From Liolophura sinensis (lineage: Eukaryota; Mollusca; Polyplacophora; Chitonida; Chitonidae), in NCBI RefSeq assembly GCF_032854445.1, contig NC_088296.1, forward strand, positions 3,185,246 to 3,249,245: a stretch of 64,000 nucleotides of DNA, in the 5' to 3' direction. This document shows, one piece after another, positions 28,963 to 40,604 of this stretch. Positions within the stretch are counted from its first letter, which is position 1. Every line of letters starts with the position of its first letter. The position numbers were made by a program, and so were the translations under genes. The notes beneath the pieces were generated by a model that did not search any database, had not been told where the DNA came from, and saw only the letters and a list, made by a program, of their open reading frames with translations.

Positions 28963-29765
28963 ATTTCATTTGATTCTGATGTGGACTGTTTGGGCTGTTT
29001 GTCTTCATTTGGTTTTTTAGTTTCTCGTTTTGAGAATTGACTTCCGTTTAGGTCAGGCTTTTGCATTCACATGTGAAGCACAGAAATTCTATGGGTATTC
29101 CATTGTTACTCTGTGTGCAAAATAATCAGCGTAAATTGCAAATTCAAGACGTAGCCTCTGGTGCATCGGAATAAACGTTAATTGAGATGTTAAAGTTAGC
29201 ATCTTAAAAAATATCGCATGTATTGAGCTCGGATTTTGCACACAAGCAAAGCACACTTACACGAGAGGACGTCCCATCGTTGCTCTGTGTGCATACTATA
29301 CAATTACCGTATTACATTTTAAATTCACGATTCGCTATCTTATGAACCAGAACCCACGCTACCGTAAATGTCTAAGTACTTCATTCATTGAGGTGAAATT
29401 TTGCATGTATGAGTCTCCTACAGCCGAGCTCTTTCGTAGTCTTGCTACCAAATCTATGTTTAATAATAAACCATGTTTGTCCACAGTACTGGCCGTCCTG
29501 GTGTACACACCCAAGCAGCTAACACAACGGACGTTTTGCCAAGTTGACCGCAAAATATATGATCCTATTTTCCAAACCTCGAAAGGTTTACGCTAGCTGG
29601 ATTATCTGACCCAAGCGCGCCGTAAAACCCCACAAGTTCCAGGTTAATCGAATTTTATATCTGTATTCTTGTAAATAGAGACACTGTTACTGAGGAGAGG
29701 CTGTTTTATGGTTACTGATTACTACGCAGAGAGGGAACAGACAGTGAAAGAGTGGTCAGGTCGTA
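28963..29765. other. Intergenic, nothing recognised
   Basis: About 800 bp without a supported gene. Open frames on both strands around 29340-29600 are short, overlap each other antisense, and have no family resemblance. Confidence 0.55.
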
Positions 29766-29975
29766 GACAGGAGGCCCCGGGATCAAACACGGTTAAGGTC
29801 ATATCAAAGACTAAAAATGGTACTTTTTGCTGCCTCGCTTGGCTCTCAGCGGCACTTCACAAGAAGACACAGTGCATGTAGTGGGGTGTCATGTCTGGTG
29901 TCTTCGGACTGACACTTCTCAAGAAGCCACAGTGCATGTAAACACATCTAATGACTCCTCGCCGAAAAACTCCAA
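29766..29975 (+). mobile_element. SINE-B-related fragment
   Basis: It has CCCCGGGATCAAACACGG (B-box region), GCTGCCTCGCTTGGCTCTCAG and GTGGGGTGTCATGTCTGGTG, shared with the copies at 38479 and 45345. GTGCATGTA...AGCCACAGTGCATGTA is duplicated inside. It ends ATGACTCCTCGCCG, where the tetranucleotide repeat starts. Confidence 0.7.
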
Positions 29976-30320
29976 CCATCCACCCATCCATCCGACCATC
30001 CACCCATCCATCCATCCATCCATCCATCCATCCATCATCCATCCATCCGTCCGTCCGTCCATCCATCCATCCATCCATCCATCCATCCATCCATCCGACC
30101 ACCCACCCATCCATCCGTCCATCCACCCGTCCATCTATCCACCCGTCCATCCATCCATCCGTCCATCCACCCGTCCACCCACCCATCCATCCATCCATCC
30201 ACCCATCCATCCATCCATCCATCCACCCATCCATCCGTCCATCCACCCATCCATCCATCCATCCGTCCGTCCGTCCGTCCGTCCGTCCGTCCGTCCATCC
30301 ATCCATCCATCCATCCATTC
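29976..30320. repeat. (CCAT)n / (CCGT)n tetranucleotide repeat
   Basis: About 345 bp of CCAT with interspersed CCGT, CCAC and CCGA. All six frames are largely open and give His-Pro-Ser-Ile or Met-Asp-Gly-Trp repeats, which are not genes. Confidence 0.97.
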
Positions 30321-30329
30321 AATCTCTTG

Positions 30330-30635
30330 GCCATGTATACGAGATATACGTGAGTTCAATCCCGGCCTTGGACATGGAGTTTTCTAGATTCCCCCGATCT
30401 CATGCTGGCAGGACCTTGGTGACAGTGAGCCGTCTGCAGGTCTCTCTGGTGTGGCATTACAAGAAGTTTGCAGGAGACCAGTTGCATGTATACCATCAAT
30501 AAGATGTGGAAGAAGCCAGTAACACGCCAAAAATCAGTAGATTAGTTTGGGCGGTTTCTCCACCTGTAGAACTGGGCACCATCTCATCGAAGAGAAAAAG
30601 CCCTGAATATGGCATTATTAACAAACAACAATCAT
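30330..30635 (+). mobile_element. SINE-C (degraded tRNA-like SINE)
   Basis: The B-box-like GTGAGTTCAATCCCGGCC, then ATGGAGTTTTCTAGATTCCC, GCTGGCAGGACCTTGGTGAC and a 3' portion GGTTTCTCCACCTGTAGAAC with TGAATATGGCATTATTAACA. The portion CATGGA(C)GGAGAGTTTCTAGATCC recurs at 37865. Confidence 0.55.
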
Positions 30636-30907
30636 ATACACTGATTAAACAGAAGGATGTCTAATAGCGCAAATATCCGCCATTGCAAATGTACACATCT
30701 CTCTACTACAGACAAAGGGACAGTACCCTGTATTTGTCTTAAACCTTACTTACTGTAGGTATTTATGTTTGAAATAAAAGATGAAGCCTTTCTAGTGTAT
30801 TTGGCATGTATTCTCGCGTATATGTTGTTAATATACCACACTCTGTAAAGATCACAGTAGTATACTCAAATAAAGCACAGATCCCCTAATATACTTCACG
30901 TTAAACA

Positions 30908-31090
30908 ATATTTGTTTATTCATTTGATTGGTGTTTTACGCCGTATTCCAGAACATTTCACTTATACGACGGCGGTCAGCATTATGGTGAGAGGACACCG
31001 AACAGAGCCCGCGGGAAGCCCACGACCATCCACAGGTTGCTGACAGACCTTCCCACATATGGTTGGAGAGGAAGCCAGCATGAGCTCACA
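30908..31090 (-). mobile_element. SINE-A, head-truncated copy
   Basis: Minus orientation: TTTGATTGGTGTTTTACGCC on the plus strand, then GCGGTCAGCATTATGGTGAG and GGAAGCCAGCATGAGCTCAC. The tRNA-like head is missing. Confidence 0.88.
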
Positions 31091-31255
31091 TTAATATATA
31101 TAGCAGATGTGATGTATGCCTACGTGTACATACACTGAAATGGAGTATATACATAATCGTGATAACCCAATCACTATTATCTACATATACATATACATCT
31201 TGTTTAATCTGGTATAAGCCAAATCAACCGTATTATTGGTGTACGCAACAGTTTA

Positions 31256-31522
31256 TTTATTTATTTATTTGATTGGTGTTTTACGCCGTACTCAAGAATA
31301 TTTCACTTATACAACGGCGGCCAGCATTATGGTGGGAGGAAACCGGGCACAGCCCGGGGGAAACCCACGACCATACGCAGGTTGCTGACAGACCTTCCCA
31401 CGTACGGCCGCAGAGGAAGCCAGCATGAGCTGGACTTGAACTCACAGCGACCGCATTGGTGAGAGACTCCTGGGTCACTACGCTGCGCTAGCGCGCTAAC
31501 CGACTGAGCCACGGAGGCCCCG
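31256..31522 (-). mobile_element. SINE-A, full-length young copy
   Basis: This is a complete minus-strand element from the AAAT tail to GGGGCCTCCGTGGCTCAGTC. The flanking direct repeat CGCAACAGTTTA (31244-31255 and 31523-31534) is a perfect 12-bp target duplication. The A box (TGGCTCAGTCGG) and B-box region (GAGTTCAAGTCC) are intact. It is the best reference copy in the window. Confidence 0.93.
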
Positions 31523-31714
31523 CGCAACAGTTTAAAGTAGACATATGCCTGCATCACTGACCCACACTATGAACTTGTGTAGAACTTTCGCACACTCCAT
31601 TTTTGAGTGTAGACATCTGCCTGTCCTACTTCTCTACATTACAGTACACTACAAAGAAGAATTGCCCCTTACTCTGCATTTTTGACTGTGTATAAATTGC
31701 TAAAAACGGTAGGG

Positions 31715-33560
31715 CCAATTTATTGCTCGCTGAACATTTACTGCTCATGGAAAATTTACTGACCGTACGAAATTTATTGCTCGCTGAAAATTTACTGCTC
31801 TGGCCATTTTCTGTCCGTGCGAAATTTAATGCTTGCTAAACATTCACTGCTCATGGAACATTTTCTGTCCGTGCGAAATTTATTGCTCGCTGAACATTTA
31901 CTGCTCTGACCATTTTCTGTCCGTGCGAAATTTAATGCTTTCTGAACATTTACTGCTCATGGAACATTTTCTGTCCGTGCGAAATTTATTGCTCGCTGAA
32001 CATTTACTGCTCGGGCCATTTTTTGTCCTTGTGAAACTGACCGTACGATATTTATTGCTCGCTGAACATTTACTGCTCTGACCATTTTCTGTCCGTGCGA
32101 AATTTATTGCTCGCTGAACATTTACTGCTCTGACCATTTTCTGTCCGTGCGAAATTTAATGCTTTCTGAACATTTACTGCTCATGGAACATTTTCTGTCC
32201 GTGCGAAATTTATTGCTCGCTGAACATTTACTGCTCGGGCCATTTTTTGTCCTTGTGAAACTGACCGTACGATATTTATTGCTCGCTGAACATTTGCTGC
32301 TCGGGCCATTTTCTGTCCGTGCAAAATTTATTGCTCGCTGAACATTTACTGCTCATGGAACATTTACTAACCGTACGAAATTTATTACTCATGGAACATT
32401 TACTGCTCGGGCCATTTTTTGTCCGTGTGAAACTGACCGTACGAAATTTATTGCTCGCTGAACATTTGCTGCTCATGGAACATTTACTAACCGTACGAAA
32501 TTTATTGCTTGCTGAACATTTACTACTCGGGCCATTTTTTGTCCGTGTGAAACTGACCGTACGAAATTTATTGCTCGCTGAACATTTACTGCTCATGGAA
32601 TATTTACAGACTGTACGAAAAATACGGCGCTTGTGCCATTTTCCACCCGTAGACAACTTACCTGTCTGAGGACAGTTTATAGTCCCTGTAACACTTACTG
32701 CCAACGCTACACTTACTGTCAATGCAACACTTACTGCCAACGTTACATGTATTGCCTATGCTACATTTCTGCTCTTGTAACACTTAGTGCCAAAGTTACA
32801 TTTACTGCCCATGCAACATTTAATCCTCGTGAAGTCTTTTGATTATTACTGGTCTAACATCTATTGCCCATGCCCCGTGCAACATTTCTGTCCGTGCAAC
32901 ATTTCTATCCGTGTAACGTTTTTGTTCGTGCTACACCTCTGGACTTGTAACATTTCTGTCCCTGCTGCATTTCTGTCCGTGCAACATTTCTGCCCGTGCT
33001 GCATTTCTACCTTTGTAACACTTAGTGCCAACGTTACATTTACTGCCCATGCAACACTTAATCCTCGTGAACTGTTTTGATTACTACTGGTCTAACATCT
33101 ATTGCTCATGCCCCGTGCAACACTTCTGTTCATACAACATTTCTGTCCGTGCAACATTTCTGCCGGTGTAACTCCTTCTGTCCGTGGATCATTTTTGTTC
33201 ATGCAACATTTCTGTCCATGCAACATTCCTGCCTGTGTAACACTTCCTCTCTTTGCAACATTTCTGGCTGTGTAACACCTACTGCCCATGCAACATTTAA
33301 TCCCCGTGAACTCTTTTGATTACTGGTCTAACATTTATTGCTCATAACCCGTGCAACATTTCTGTCCGTGCAAAATTTCTGTCCATGCAACATTTCTGTC
33401 CGTGTAGCACTCACTGTCCGTGCAACATTTCTGTCCGTGCAACATTTCTGTCCATGCAACATTTCTGTTCGTGTAACACTTACCGTCCGTGCAACATTTC
33501 TGTCCGTGCAACATTTCTGTCCGTGCAACATTTCTTGCTGTTTAACACTTACTGTGCAAT
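31715..33560. repeat. 17-bp-based complex minisatellite with higher-order units
   Basis: The basic unit is about 17 bp (AACATTTCTGTCCGTGC and relatives such as GAACATTTACTGCTCAT and GAAATTTATTGCTCGCT). In the left half, blocks of about 250 bp are repeated (31810-32060 and 32060-32310). In the right half, a block starting TAACACTTAGTGCCAA and including TTTTGATTACTACTGGTC recurs at about 240 bp. Open frames through it (LLLAEHLLL, CNISVRATF) are repeat artefacts. Confidence 0.88.
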
Positions 33561-33597
33561 ATTTGAAACGTAGGGATTAGAAAGGCGTAGCCAGCAG

Positions 33598-34222
33598 AAT
33601 AATGTTTTACATCACGTAAATGATATAGCGGGCAGAACAATCTGTTTTACATCACGTAAATGATATAGACGGCAGAACTATCTGTTTTACATCACGTAAA
33701 TGATATAGCGGGCAGAACAATCTGTTTTACATCACGTAAATGATATAGCGGGCAGAACAATCTGTTTTACATCACGTAAATGATATAGGCGGCAGAACAA
33801 TCTGTTTTACATCACGTAAATGATATAGGCGGCAGAACAATCTGTTTTACATCACGTAAATGATATAGCGGGCAGAACAATCTGTTTTACATCACGTAAA
33901 TGATATATCGGGCAGAACAATCTGTTTTATATCACGTAAATGACATAGCCGCCTGAACAATCTGTTTTATATCACGTAAATGATAAAGCCGGCAGAAGAA
34001 TTTGTTTTACATCAAGTAAATGATATAGTCGGCAGAGCAATCTGCTTTATTTCACGTAAATGATAAAGCCGCCTGAACAGTCTGTTTTATATCAAGTAAA
34101 TGATAGAGCCGGCAGAACAATCTGTTTTACATCAGGTAAACGATATAGCCGCCTGAATAATCTGTTTTATATCACGTAAATGATCTAGCCGGCAGAATAA
34201 TTTGTTTTACATCAAGTAAATA
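33598..34222. repeat. 40-bp minisatellite, ~15 units
   Basis: The unit is TGATATAGCGGGCAGAACAA then TCTGTTTTACATCACGTAAA. It is near-perfect on the left and increasingly degenerate to the right (GCCGCCTGAACA, ATCAAGTAAA). It ends before TGATAAGCATGG. Confidence 0.95.
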
Positions 34223-34524
34223 ATAATGTCCTTTATTTCGTTTAGGTTTGATAAGCATGGACAGCTATACCAGAATGTTCAGCACGAAACCCATACTCTT
34301 TGAACGCCAGTGTTAATATGGTAACATTTTTTAATCTTTAAAATCATATATAAAATGTGATTGCCAGTATTATAAACTGTGGTGTGAAGGTTGTTTGAAT
34401 GTGGGAACTGTGTTCTTGACCGTTTAAGTCTAACGGTCAAGTTGTATACATACACATTTGTGTAACCAATCATGAGTACACCATTTATACTGGGACAATG
34501 TATATCATACTGCCTTGTACTTAT
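34223..34524. other. Intergenic, nothing recognised
   Basis: About 300 bp of AT-rich sequence with no gene or repeat that I can identify. Confidence 0.55.
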
Positions 34525-34600
34525 TATTTATTTGACTGGCGTTTTACGCCGTACTCCAGAATATTTCACTTATACGACGGCCGCCAGCATTATGGTGAGA
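34525..34600 (-). mobile_element. SINE-A 3' fragment
   Basis: TTTGACTGGCGTTTTACGCC and CTCCAGAATATTTCACTTAT on the plus strand identify the tail half of the element. It is cut at GGTGAGAGGAAA, the same break point as the copy at 53030. Confidence 0.88.
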
Positions 34601-35414
34601 GGAAAATGTGAAACGTAGAATATTGTTTTGTACCAACTGCTCACGTGACCATTATATTGTCTTCTATTGGTTGGTACACAATATGAAAAAAAGGTGCAAT
34701 ATATACAACATGTTTATCCTATACTGTACACATCTGCAATGACTTTTGTGAGTTTGCATTCCCTCGACTGTGCTTAGCGCGCATGCTCCAGATGGCTCTG
34801 AATGGTTTACTCTATACTGAATCAACAAGAGAAAACTCATCACAGCTATAGGTTAACCAGGTCGTTTAACCCCGTGTACCCACGGGACGTACATCTGTAT
34901 CGTGGTATTTATCCACCCATATTTAACCATTTAGGTGGTATGTTTGTCGTTTACACTTCTGGAGTCACATGACGTTGTGGTTAAGCCCTTTGTCAAGAAA
35001 CACAAGTCTTGTGACTGACAGCACGTGGCTGCAGTCATGTGATTCCAATGTGAACAACGCCCTGTTGTTTTTTTTGTGTGTGTGTGTTTTTTTCACATGC
35101 AGCCAGGTATTGTAGAGTACCGTAGGCCTCAAAAACATATTGAGATTTCCTCTAAATCTTCATTAGGACATAAAGAAACACAGACACAGTTTTGTGAAAT
35201 TGTAGCGTGTGTATTTCAGTGTGACAAAACTCATGAACTTAGATTTAAATCCCCGTAGTAAACGAACTAAACATCCTTCAGCTATTTTGGCCCATTGCCA
35301 CACTTCTTCCGAGGGTCAAGTCGTCGAGTTGCTTGCACACCACAACATTTCTATCTCTCTGTCGCTCCGTTCTCCTTAATGTGCAATGGTGGACAGTCCT
35401 GATAATGTATATAT
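34601..35414. other. Intergenic, nothing recognised
   Basis: About 800 bp with no supported gene. A short TG/T-rich stretch occurs near 35070. A 60-residue open frame at 35076 shows no features of a protein family. Confidence 0.55.
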
Positions 35415-37269
35415 GATTGATGCAAATGTCGGATTTTACCATTTAAATCCAGAAATCTCCAATGCAGGTGTCGCTAATTAGTGCGAGGCTTTGTTGATTG
35501 ATACAAACGTCGGATTTTACCATTTAAATCCAGAAATCTCCAATCCAGGTGTCGCTAATTAGTGCGTGGCTTTGTTGATTGATACAAATGTGGGATTTTA
35601 CCATTTAATTCAAGATATCTGCAATGCAGGTGTCGCTAATTAGTGCGTGGCTTTGTTGATTGATACAAATGTCGGATTTTACCGTTTAATTCCAGAAATC
35701 TCCAATGCAGGTGTCGCTAATTAGTGCGTGGCTTTGTTGATTGATACAAATGTCGATTTTACCATTTAAATCCAGAAATCTCCAATGCAGGTGTCGCTAA
35801 TTAGTGCGTGGCTTTGTTGATTGATACAAATGTGGGATTTTACCATTTAATTCAAGATATCTCCAATGCAGGTGTCGCTAATTAGTGCGTGGCTTTGTTG
35901 ATTGATACAAATGTCGATTTTACCATTTAAATCCAGAAATCTCCAATGCAGGTGTCGCTAATTAGTGTGTGGCTTTGTTGATTGATACAAATGTGGGATT
36001 TTACCGTTTAATTCAAGATATCTCCAATGCAGGTGTCACTAATTAGTGCGTGGCTTTGTTGATTGATACAAATGTGGGATTTTACCATTTAATTCCAGAA
36101 ATCTCCAATACAGGTGTCGCTAATTAGTGCGTGGCTTTGTTGATTGATGCAAATGTGGGATTTTACCATTTAATTCAAGATATCTCCAATGCAGGTGTCG
36201 CTAATTAGTGCGTGGCTTTGTTGATTGATACAAATGTGGGATTTTACCGTTTAATTCCAGAAATCTCCAATGCAGGTGTCGCTAATTAGTGCGTGGCTTT
36301 GTTGATTGATACAAATGTCGATTTTACCATTTAAATCCAGAAATCTCCAATGCAGGTGTCGCTAATTAGTGCGTGGCTTTGTTGATTGATACAAATGTCG
36401 ATTTTACCATTTAAATCCAGAAATCTCCAATGCAGGTGTCGCTAATTAGTGCGTGGCTTTGTTGATTGATACAAATGTGGGATTTTACCATTTGATTCAA
36501 GATATCTCCAATACAGGTGTCGCTAATTAGTGCGTGGCTTTGTTGATTGATGCAAATGTGGGATTTTACCATTTAATTCAAGATATCTCCAATGCAGGTG
36601 TCGCTAATTAGTGCGTGGCTTTGTTGATTGATACAAATGTGGGATTTTACCGTTTAATTCCAGAAATCTCCAATGCAGGTGTCGCTAATTAGTGCGTGGC
36701 TTTGTTGATTGATACAAATGTCGATTTTACCATTTAAATCCAGAAATCTCCAATGCAGGTGTCGCTAATTAGTGCGTGGCTTTGTTGATTGATACAAATG
36801 TCGATTTTACCATTTAAATCCAGAAATCTCCAATGCAGGTGTCGCTAATTAGTGTGTGGCTTTGTTGATTGATACAAATGTCGGATTTTACCGTTTAATT
36901 CCAGAAATCTCCAATGCAGGTGTCGCTAATTAGTGCGTGGCTTTGTTGATTGATACAAATGTCGATTTTACCATTTAATTCAAGATATCTCCAATACAGG
37001 TGTCGCTAATTAGTGCGTGGCTTTGTTGATTGATGCAAATGTGGGATTTTACCATTTAATTCAAGATATCTCCAATGCAGGTGTCGCTAATTAGTGCGTG
37101 GCTTTGTTGATTGATACAAGTGTGGGATTTTACCGTTTAATTCCAGAAATCTCCAATGCAGGTGTCACTAATTAGTGCGAGGCTTTGTTGATTGATACAA
37201 ATGTCGGATTTTACCATTTAATTCCAGAAATCTCCAATGTAGGTGTCGCTAATTAGTGCGTGGCTTTGT
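35415..37269. repeat. 81-bp minisatellite, ~23 units
   Basis: The unit is GTCGCTAATTAGTGCGTGGC, TTTGTTGATTGATACAAATG, TSGGATTTTACCATTTAAWT, then CCAGAAATCTCCAATGCAGG. Two unit types (CCAGAAATC and CAAGATATC) alternate in patterns that repeat every 5-6 units, so blocks of units were duplicated together. Confidence 0.95.
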
Positions 37270-37509
37270 CAAGATGTATATACACCAAACTGACTCAATA
37301 TAATTCATTAGCCAAAGGAAATGGTAGGAAAAATCCCACAAAAGACATATAAAATATCCTGTTATCGACTATTAGAATTCTTAAATTTAAATCGATTTGA
37401 TCCTGTTCGAGGAAGCTAGAAAAAGACAAAGTATTTTAGATGCTCAGTTTGAGTGGTACGTCTGAATATGACGTCTGTGTTTTTTTTCCTTTTCGTGGCT
37501 TGGTTGGGT

Positions 37510-37655
37510 AGCCTACTTCACTTTTACGTCCGCGACCAGCAGTATTTTGAAATTAGTCACAGTCCCACGACCATCCGCAGGCTACTGGCGGACACTTACG
37601 ACCAGAGAGGAAGCCAGCATGAGCTCACAGCGACCGCATTGTGCTGCGCTAACAC
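37510..37655 (-). mobile_element. SINE-A, diverged copy
   Basis: CACGACCATCCGCAGGCTAC, GGAAGCCAGCATGAGCTCAC and GCGACCGCATTG are recognisable. The tail half is eroded (TTTTACGTCCGCGACCAGCA). Confidence 0.75.
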
Positions 37656-37864
37656 ACAAACTCGTATTTCACCGATATTTTTCTAGCAAACAGTTTAAGA
37701 ACACCTGCTCGAGCTCTTTGTCATACAGATCTTACAGAAGCCATTTTGAAGCATTCTCCAGGATGTGAATCTTCACGTTTCTTCTTCCTCTTCATCACTC
37801 TCCACCAACAAGCCCAATTTGTTATTTAATATTTCACCAAGTAGACCTGATATATGTGTCCTAG

Positions 37865-37985
37865 GCAGCAGTGCCTGGCTCAGTGAAGTAAGGTGCCCGA
37901 TCCCTAACCGCTTTAACACGGGTTCAGTCTGAGGCATGGACGGAGAGTTTCTAGATCCTTACTGGAGAAGGTTCTGGCCTTGAGG
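37865..37985 (+). mobile_element. SINE-C fragment
   Basis: TTTAACACGGGTTCAGTCTG contains a B-box-like sequence. GCATGGACGGAGAGTTTCTA then GATCCTTACTGG matches the copy at 30330. Confidence 0.45.
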
Positions 37986-38087
37986 CTAAGGGTGGACAGT
38001 GAATTTGTAGGTTGTTCCCCTCCAAATCCCCCCCTTCCCCCCTCCACCCCCACCTCCTCTTACAAATTAATTATGCATGGGCCCTTG

Positions 38088-38228
38088 CGGACAATAAATT
38101 GTTTACAATGCTCAAAAATATTTCCCTTACAAGGCGTCGGCCAGCATTTTGGTGAAAGAAACTCGACAGAGGCCGGGAGAAAACCATGACAGTACGAAGG
38201 TTGCCGGGAGGCCTTCCCACGTACTGGT
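38088..38228 (-). mobile_element. SINE-A, diverged copy
   Basis: GCTCAAAAATATTTCCCTTAC, GCCAGCATTTTGGTGAAAG and GGCCTTCCCACGTAC identify it. It is more diverged than the TSD-bearing copies. Confidence 0.78.
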
Positions 38229-38478
38229 CAAATTTGTAACGCCACCACAATAATCGTGTTTACTTGTAACACCAAGTCAGTTGTATATAGCAAAACAGCC
38301 CCACGTCCCACAATACCATCTTGGCGTGGTTTCAACATGGACGGCACAACGGCCTCAGTTATTTCCTTGTTTCTTAACGAACTACTATAAAATATTTCAC
38401 TGACGTCATGTCATGGAAGTTACTTAATCTTCGTGTCGTAGAGTGTGAAATATTAACCAGATAACTAGAGATATAGAG

Positions 38479-38818
38479 GACCGATTCCGTGGCCTAATGC
38501 TTAGATCGCCCACCTCGAAGTCAAGAGACCCGGGATCAAACCCGGATCGGGTCATACTAAAGCCTATAAAGATGGTAATTGTTGCTGCCTCTCTTGGCGT
38601 CCAGCAATGGGAGGTTAGAGCAAGGAAACAGGACTAGTCTGTTTGTCCTGGTGTCAGTATAATGTGACTGGGTGGGGTGTCATGTCTGGTGTCTTCGGCA
38701 TGATACTTCAGTGGCGACAGCACTTTGGCGGCATGGACTAGTCCTACCACAATCACTTCTCGTTGTCATTTGACGGAATAATTGCTAATCACTACGGTAA
38801 ACCCTAAGTATTCATTTA
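38479..38818 (+). mobile_element. SINE-B2, near-complete copy
   Basis: The tRNA-like head CCGTGGCCTAATGCTTAGAT is followed by a clear B-box region, CCCGGGATCAAACCCGGATC. The body has TTGTTGCTGCCTCTCTTGGC and GGGTGGGGTGTCATGTCTGG. The 3' end, ACGGTAAACCCTAAGTATTC, corresponds to the AAGTTAAACCCCAAGCACTC end of SINE-B. Confidence 0.75.
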
Positions 38819-38906
38819 TTTATTTTCTCGTCTTCTTTTCTTCTGCCAGGGTTACCAGTGCCATATATGTTTACCTATAAAAACGTTGCGTGTGGCATGG
38901 CATGCA

Positions 38907-39000
38907 CGGTTTCTTGGTCAAAATGGAATATTTCTTGGTCAAAATGGAATATGTCTAAGCCAAAATGGAGTTTTTCTTGGTCAAAATGGAATTTTCCTCT
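38907..39000. repeat. ~22-bp repeat, 4 units
   Basis: CTTGGTCAAAATGGAATATT is repeated with changes (CTAAGCCAAAATGGAGTTTT). It encodes FLGQNGI units by chance. Confidence 0.8.
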
Positions 39001-39131
39001 TCGTTCATTTCCTATTCAGAAAGCTTGATTGTGGAGGAGAATCTGTTCACAGTGGCACAATCGTAAGATATTTAATCGTAATTATTTAACTGTTTAAGTA
39101 GCTAAGTGTTCTCTTAAACTAAAGGTTTATA

Positions 39132-39413
39132 TTTAACACTGTAAAGATCAAGTGGAGTAACTGCACTTATAAGAGTTACATGTATCTGACCAGGTTTATT
39201 AAGTGTTAGTGTTTTAACACTTTTCAAAGGTGTTCACATTCCAACTCCGTTAAAAGTGTTAATTTTTTTAAACTCGGTTTCAGGTGTTGGTTTCAGGCGT
39301 CAATTAACCAACTGTTAATGAAGTTGGAATGTGAACACTTTGGAGGGTGTTAAAACATCAAGTGACCAGATAACTCTAACAAGTACACTCACTCGCGGTC
39401 TTACAGTGTTAAA
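39132..39413. mobile_element. Foldback MITE with long inverted repeats
   Basis: The ends TTTAACACTGTAAAGA and TCTTACAGTGTTAAA are inverted copies. The inner arms match over more than 40 bp: TGTTTTAACACTTTTCAAAG / GTGTTCACATTCCAACTCCG on the left and the reverse complement of TGAAGTTGGAATGTGAACAC / TTTGGAGGGTGTTAAAACA on the right. Nearly the whole 282 bp can fold into one hairpin with a short loop. No coding capacity. Confidence 0.8.
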
Positions 39414-39419
39414 TGTAAC

Positions 39420-40130
39420 AAGAGAGTACCTAACAAACCTCTTCACTTCAAACAGGAATATGTAAGAAATGCTATATAAAAAACCTAAATACTAACTAAA
39501 GCTGGTAACATGTAAGAGGGGAGCCGTCAACAGTTAATAAGGATGCAGGGAAGACTGTAGAGATACTGGGCATGAAATTCAATTCAAAATTCATACTCGT
39601 ATTCCTTGATTAATTTCCAGGTAGAACATAAATACAGGTATCAATGCAATGAACGTGAATGGTTATGAAGCCTCGATAGAATTACGTACAGTTTTCACAC
39701 AGATCGCCCAAAATACGCATCTCAGTTACGCTTTGATGCAACTGTTCATATAATTAAGACGATAGACGTACAACATAGACAGTAAAACCAGAGCAGCGAC
39801 GACAGTGTAACAGACGTATAGCCTAGAGAGTAAAACCAGAGCAGTGACGACAGTGTGATAGCTGGCAAATGGTCACACGTATATAACCTGTGAAATATAA
39901 CCAACGTGCCGATATAATTCAACACGATGAATACATCGCCCCTAGCCCCGGGTTGAGCGGGATTAGACACAATTCTGAAGCAGAACGAAGAGTGAAGAGA
40001 TTTTGGACGCTCTGTCCATATTGCCAACAAGAGTGTAGAACTTAAGAAACTTACAGTGAAGGTGTTTGATGAAATAACCTTGGCAATTTTTGCCGTAATA
40101 ACTTCTGACACAGGTTGAAATCCTCACTTT
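39420..40130 (+). repeat. Low-copy segment shared with 52000-52660
   Basis: Several blocks occur in the same order here and at 52000-52660: AGGAATATGTAAGAAATGC/AGGTATGTAAGAAATTA, GCTGGTAACA, GGCATGAAWTYCAWWTCAAA, CCCCTAGCCCCGGGTTGAGCGG/CCCCTAGCCCCAGGTTAAGCGG, and ACGCTCTGTCCATA followed by TGCCAACRAGAGTG. Two units of R1 are embedded at 39757-39905. This is a partial duplication near the secreted-protein gene. Confidence 0.7.
39757..39905 (+). repeat. Dispersed repeat R1, two units
   Basis: AGTAAAACCAGAGCAGCGAC and GACAGTGTAACAG are followed by a second AGTAAAACCAGAGCAGTGAC and GACAGTGTGATAGCTGGCAA, then ATGGTCACACG. The core is shared with copies at 21180, 43062, 46884, 47394, 48110 and 51562. 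Confidence 0.75.
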
Positions 40131-40604
40131 ACATAAGATCTTGTATCATGCAAGATCATGCAACAAGGCGACATTTTGTCATACAGACTGCGTGATAGGA
40201 GACCTTTGTCACCTTTGTAATGATAGAAGCCCAAATAAGCTTCATTCGCCGTTTGGACTTTCTGTTGTCGTTATCAAATCATCCAAGGTGGACAGATTTC
40301 TTAGCCATAGCTGAGCCAACGAGAGCTGGATCCGAGCCAAATACCTCCTTAGTTTGTAATCGGTCAAATAGCTGCGGAGAGAACGCCATTAAATATAGCA
40401 TTAAGTATACTATACTACTATATTTTTGTTTCTCTCTGCATTTCTCTACACTGCTTGTATATGATTTAGAATTTTGGTACTGTCCTCACATGCTTGATAA
40501 CGATGTTAAAATGTACATGGAAACGTTGCAAGAAATATATGGCAACTTGTTATCCATGTTGAAACTTTGTGATGCTTGGCATATAGTCATAGCACGAAGG
40601 TTGT

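Noticed and set aside
29827-30502. Frames rich in HPSI or MDGW
   Set aside because: They are translations of the CCAT/CCGT tetranucleotide tract, open in every frame.
31833-33580. Frames with LLLAEHLLL or CNISVRATF
   Set aside because: They are translations of the 17-bp-based array. Several frames are open at once.
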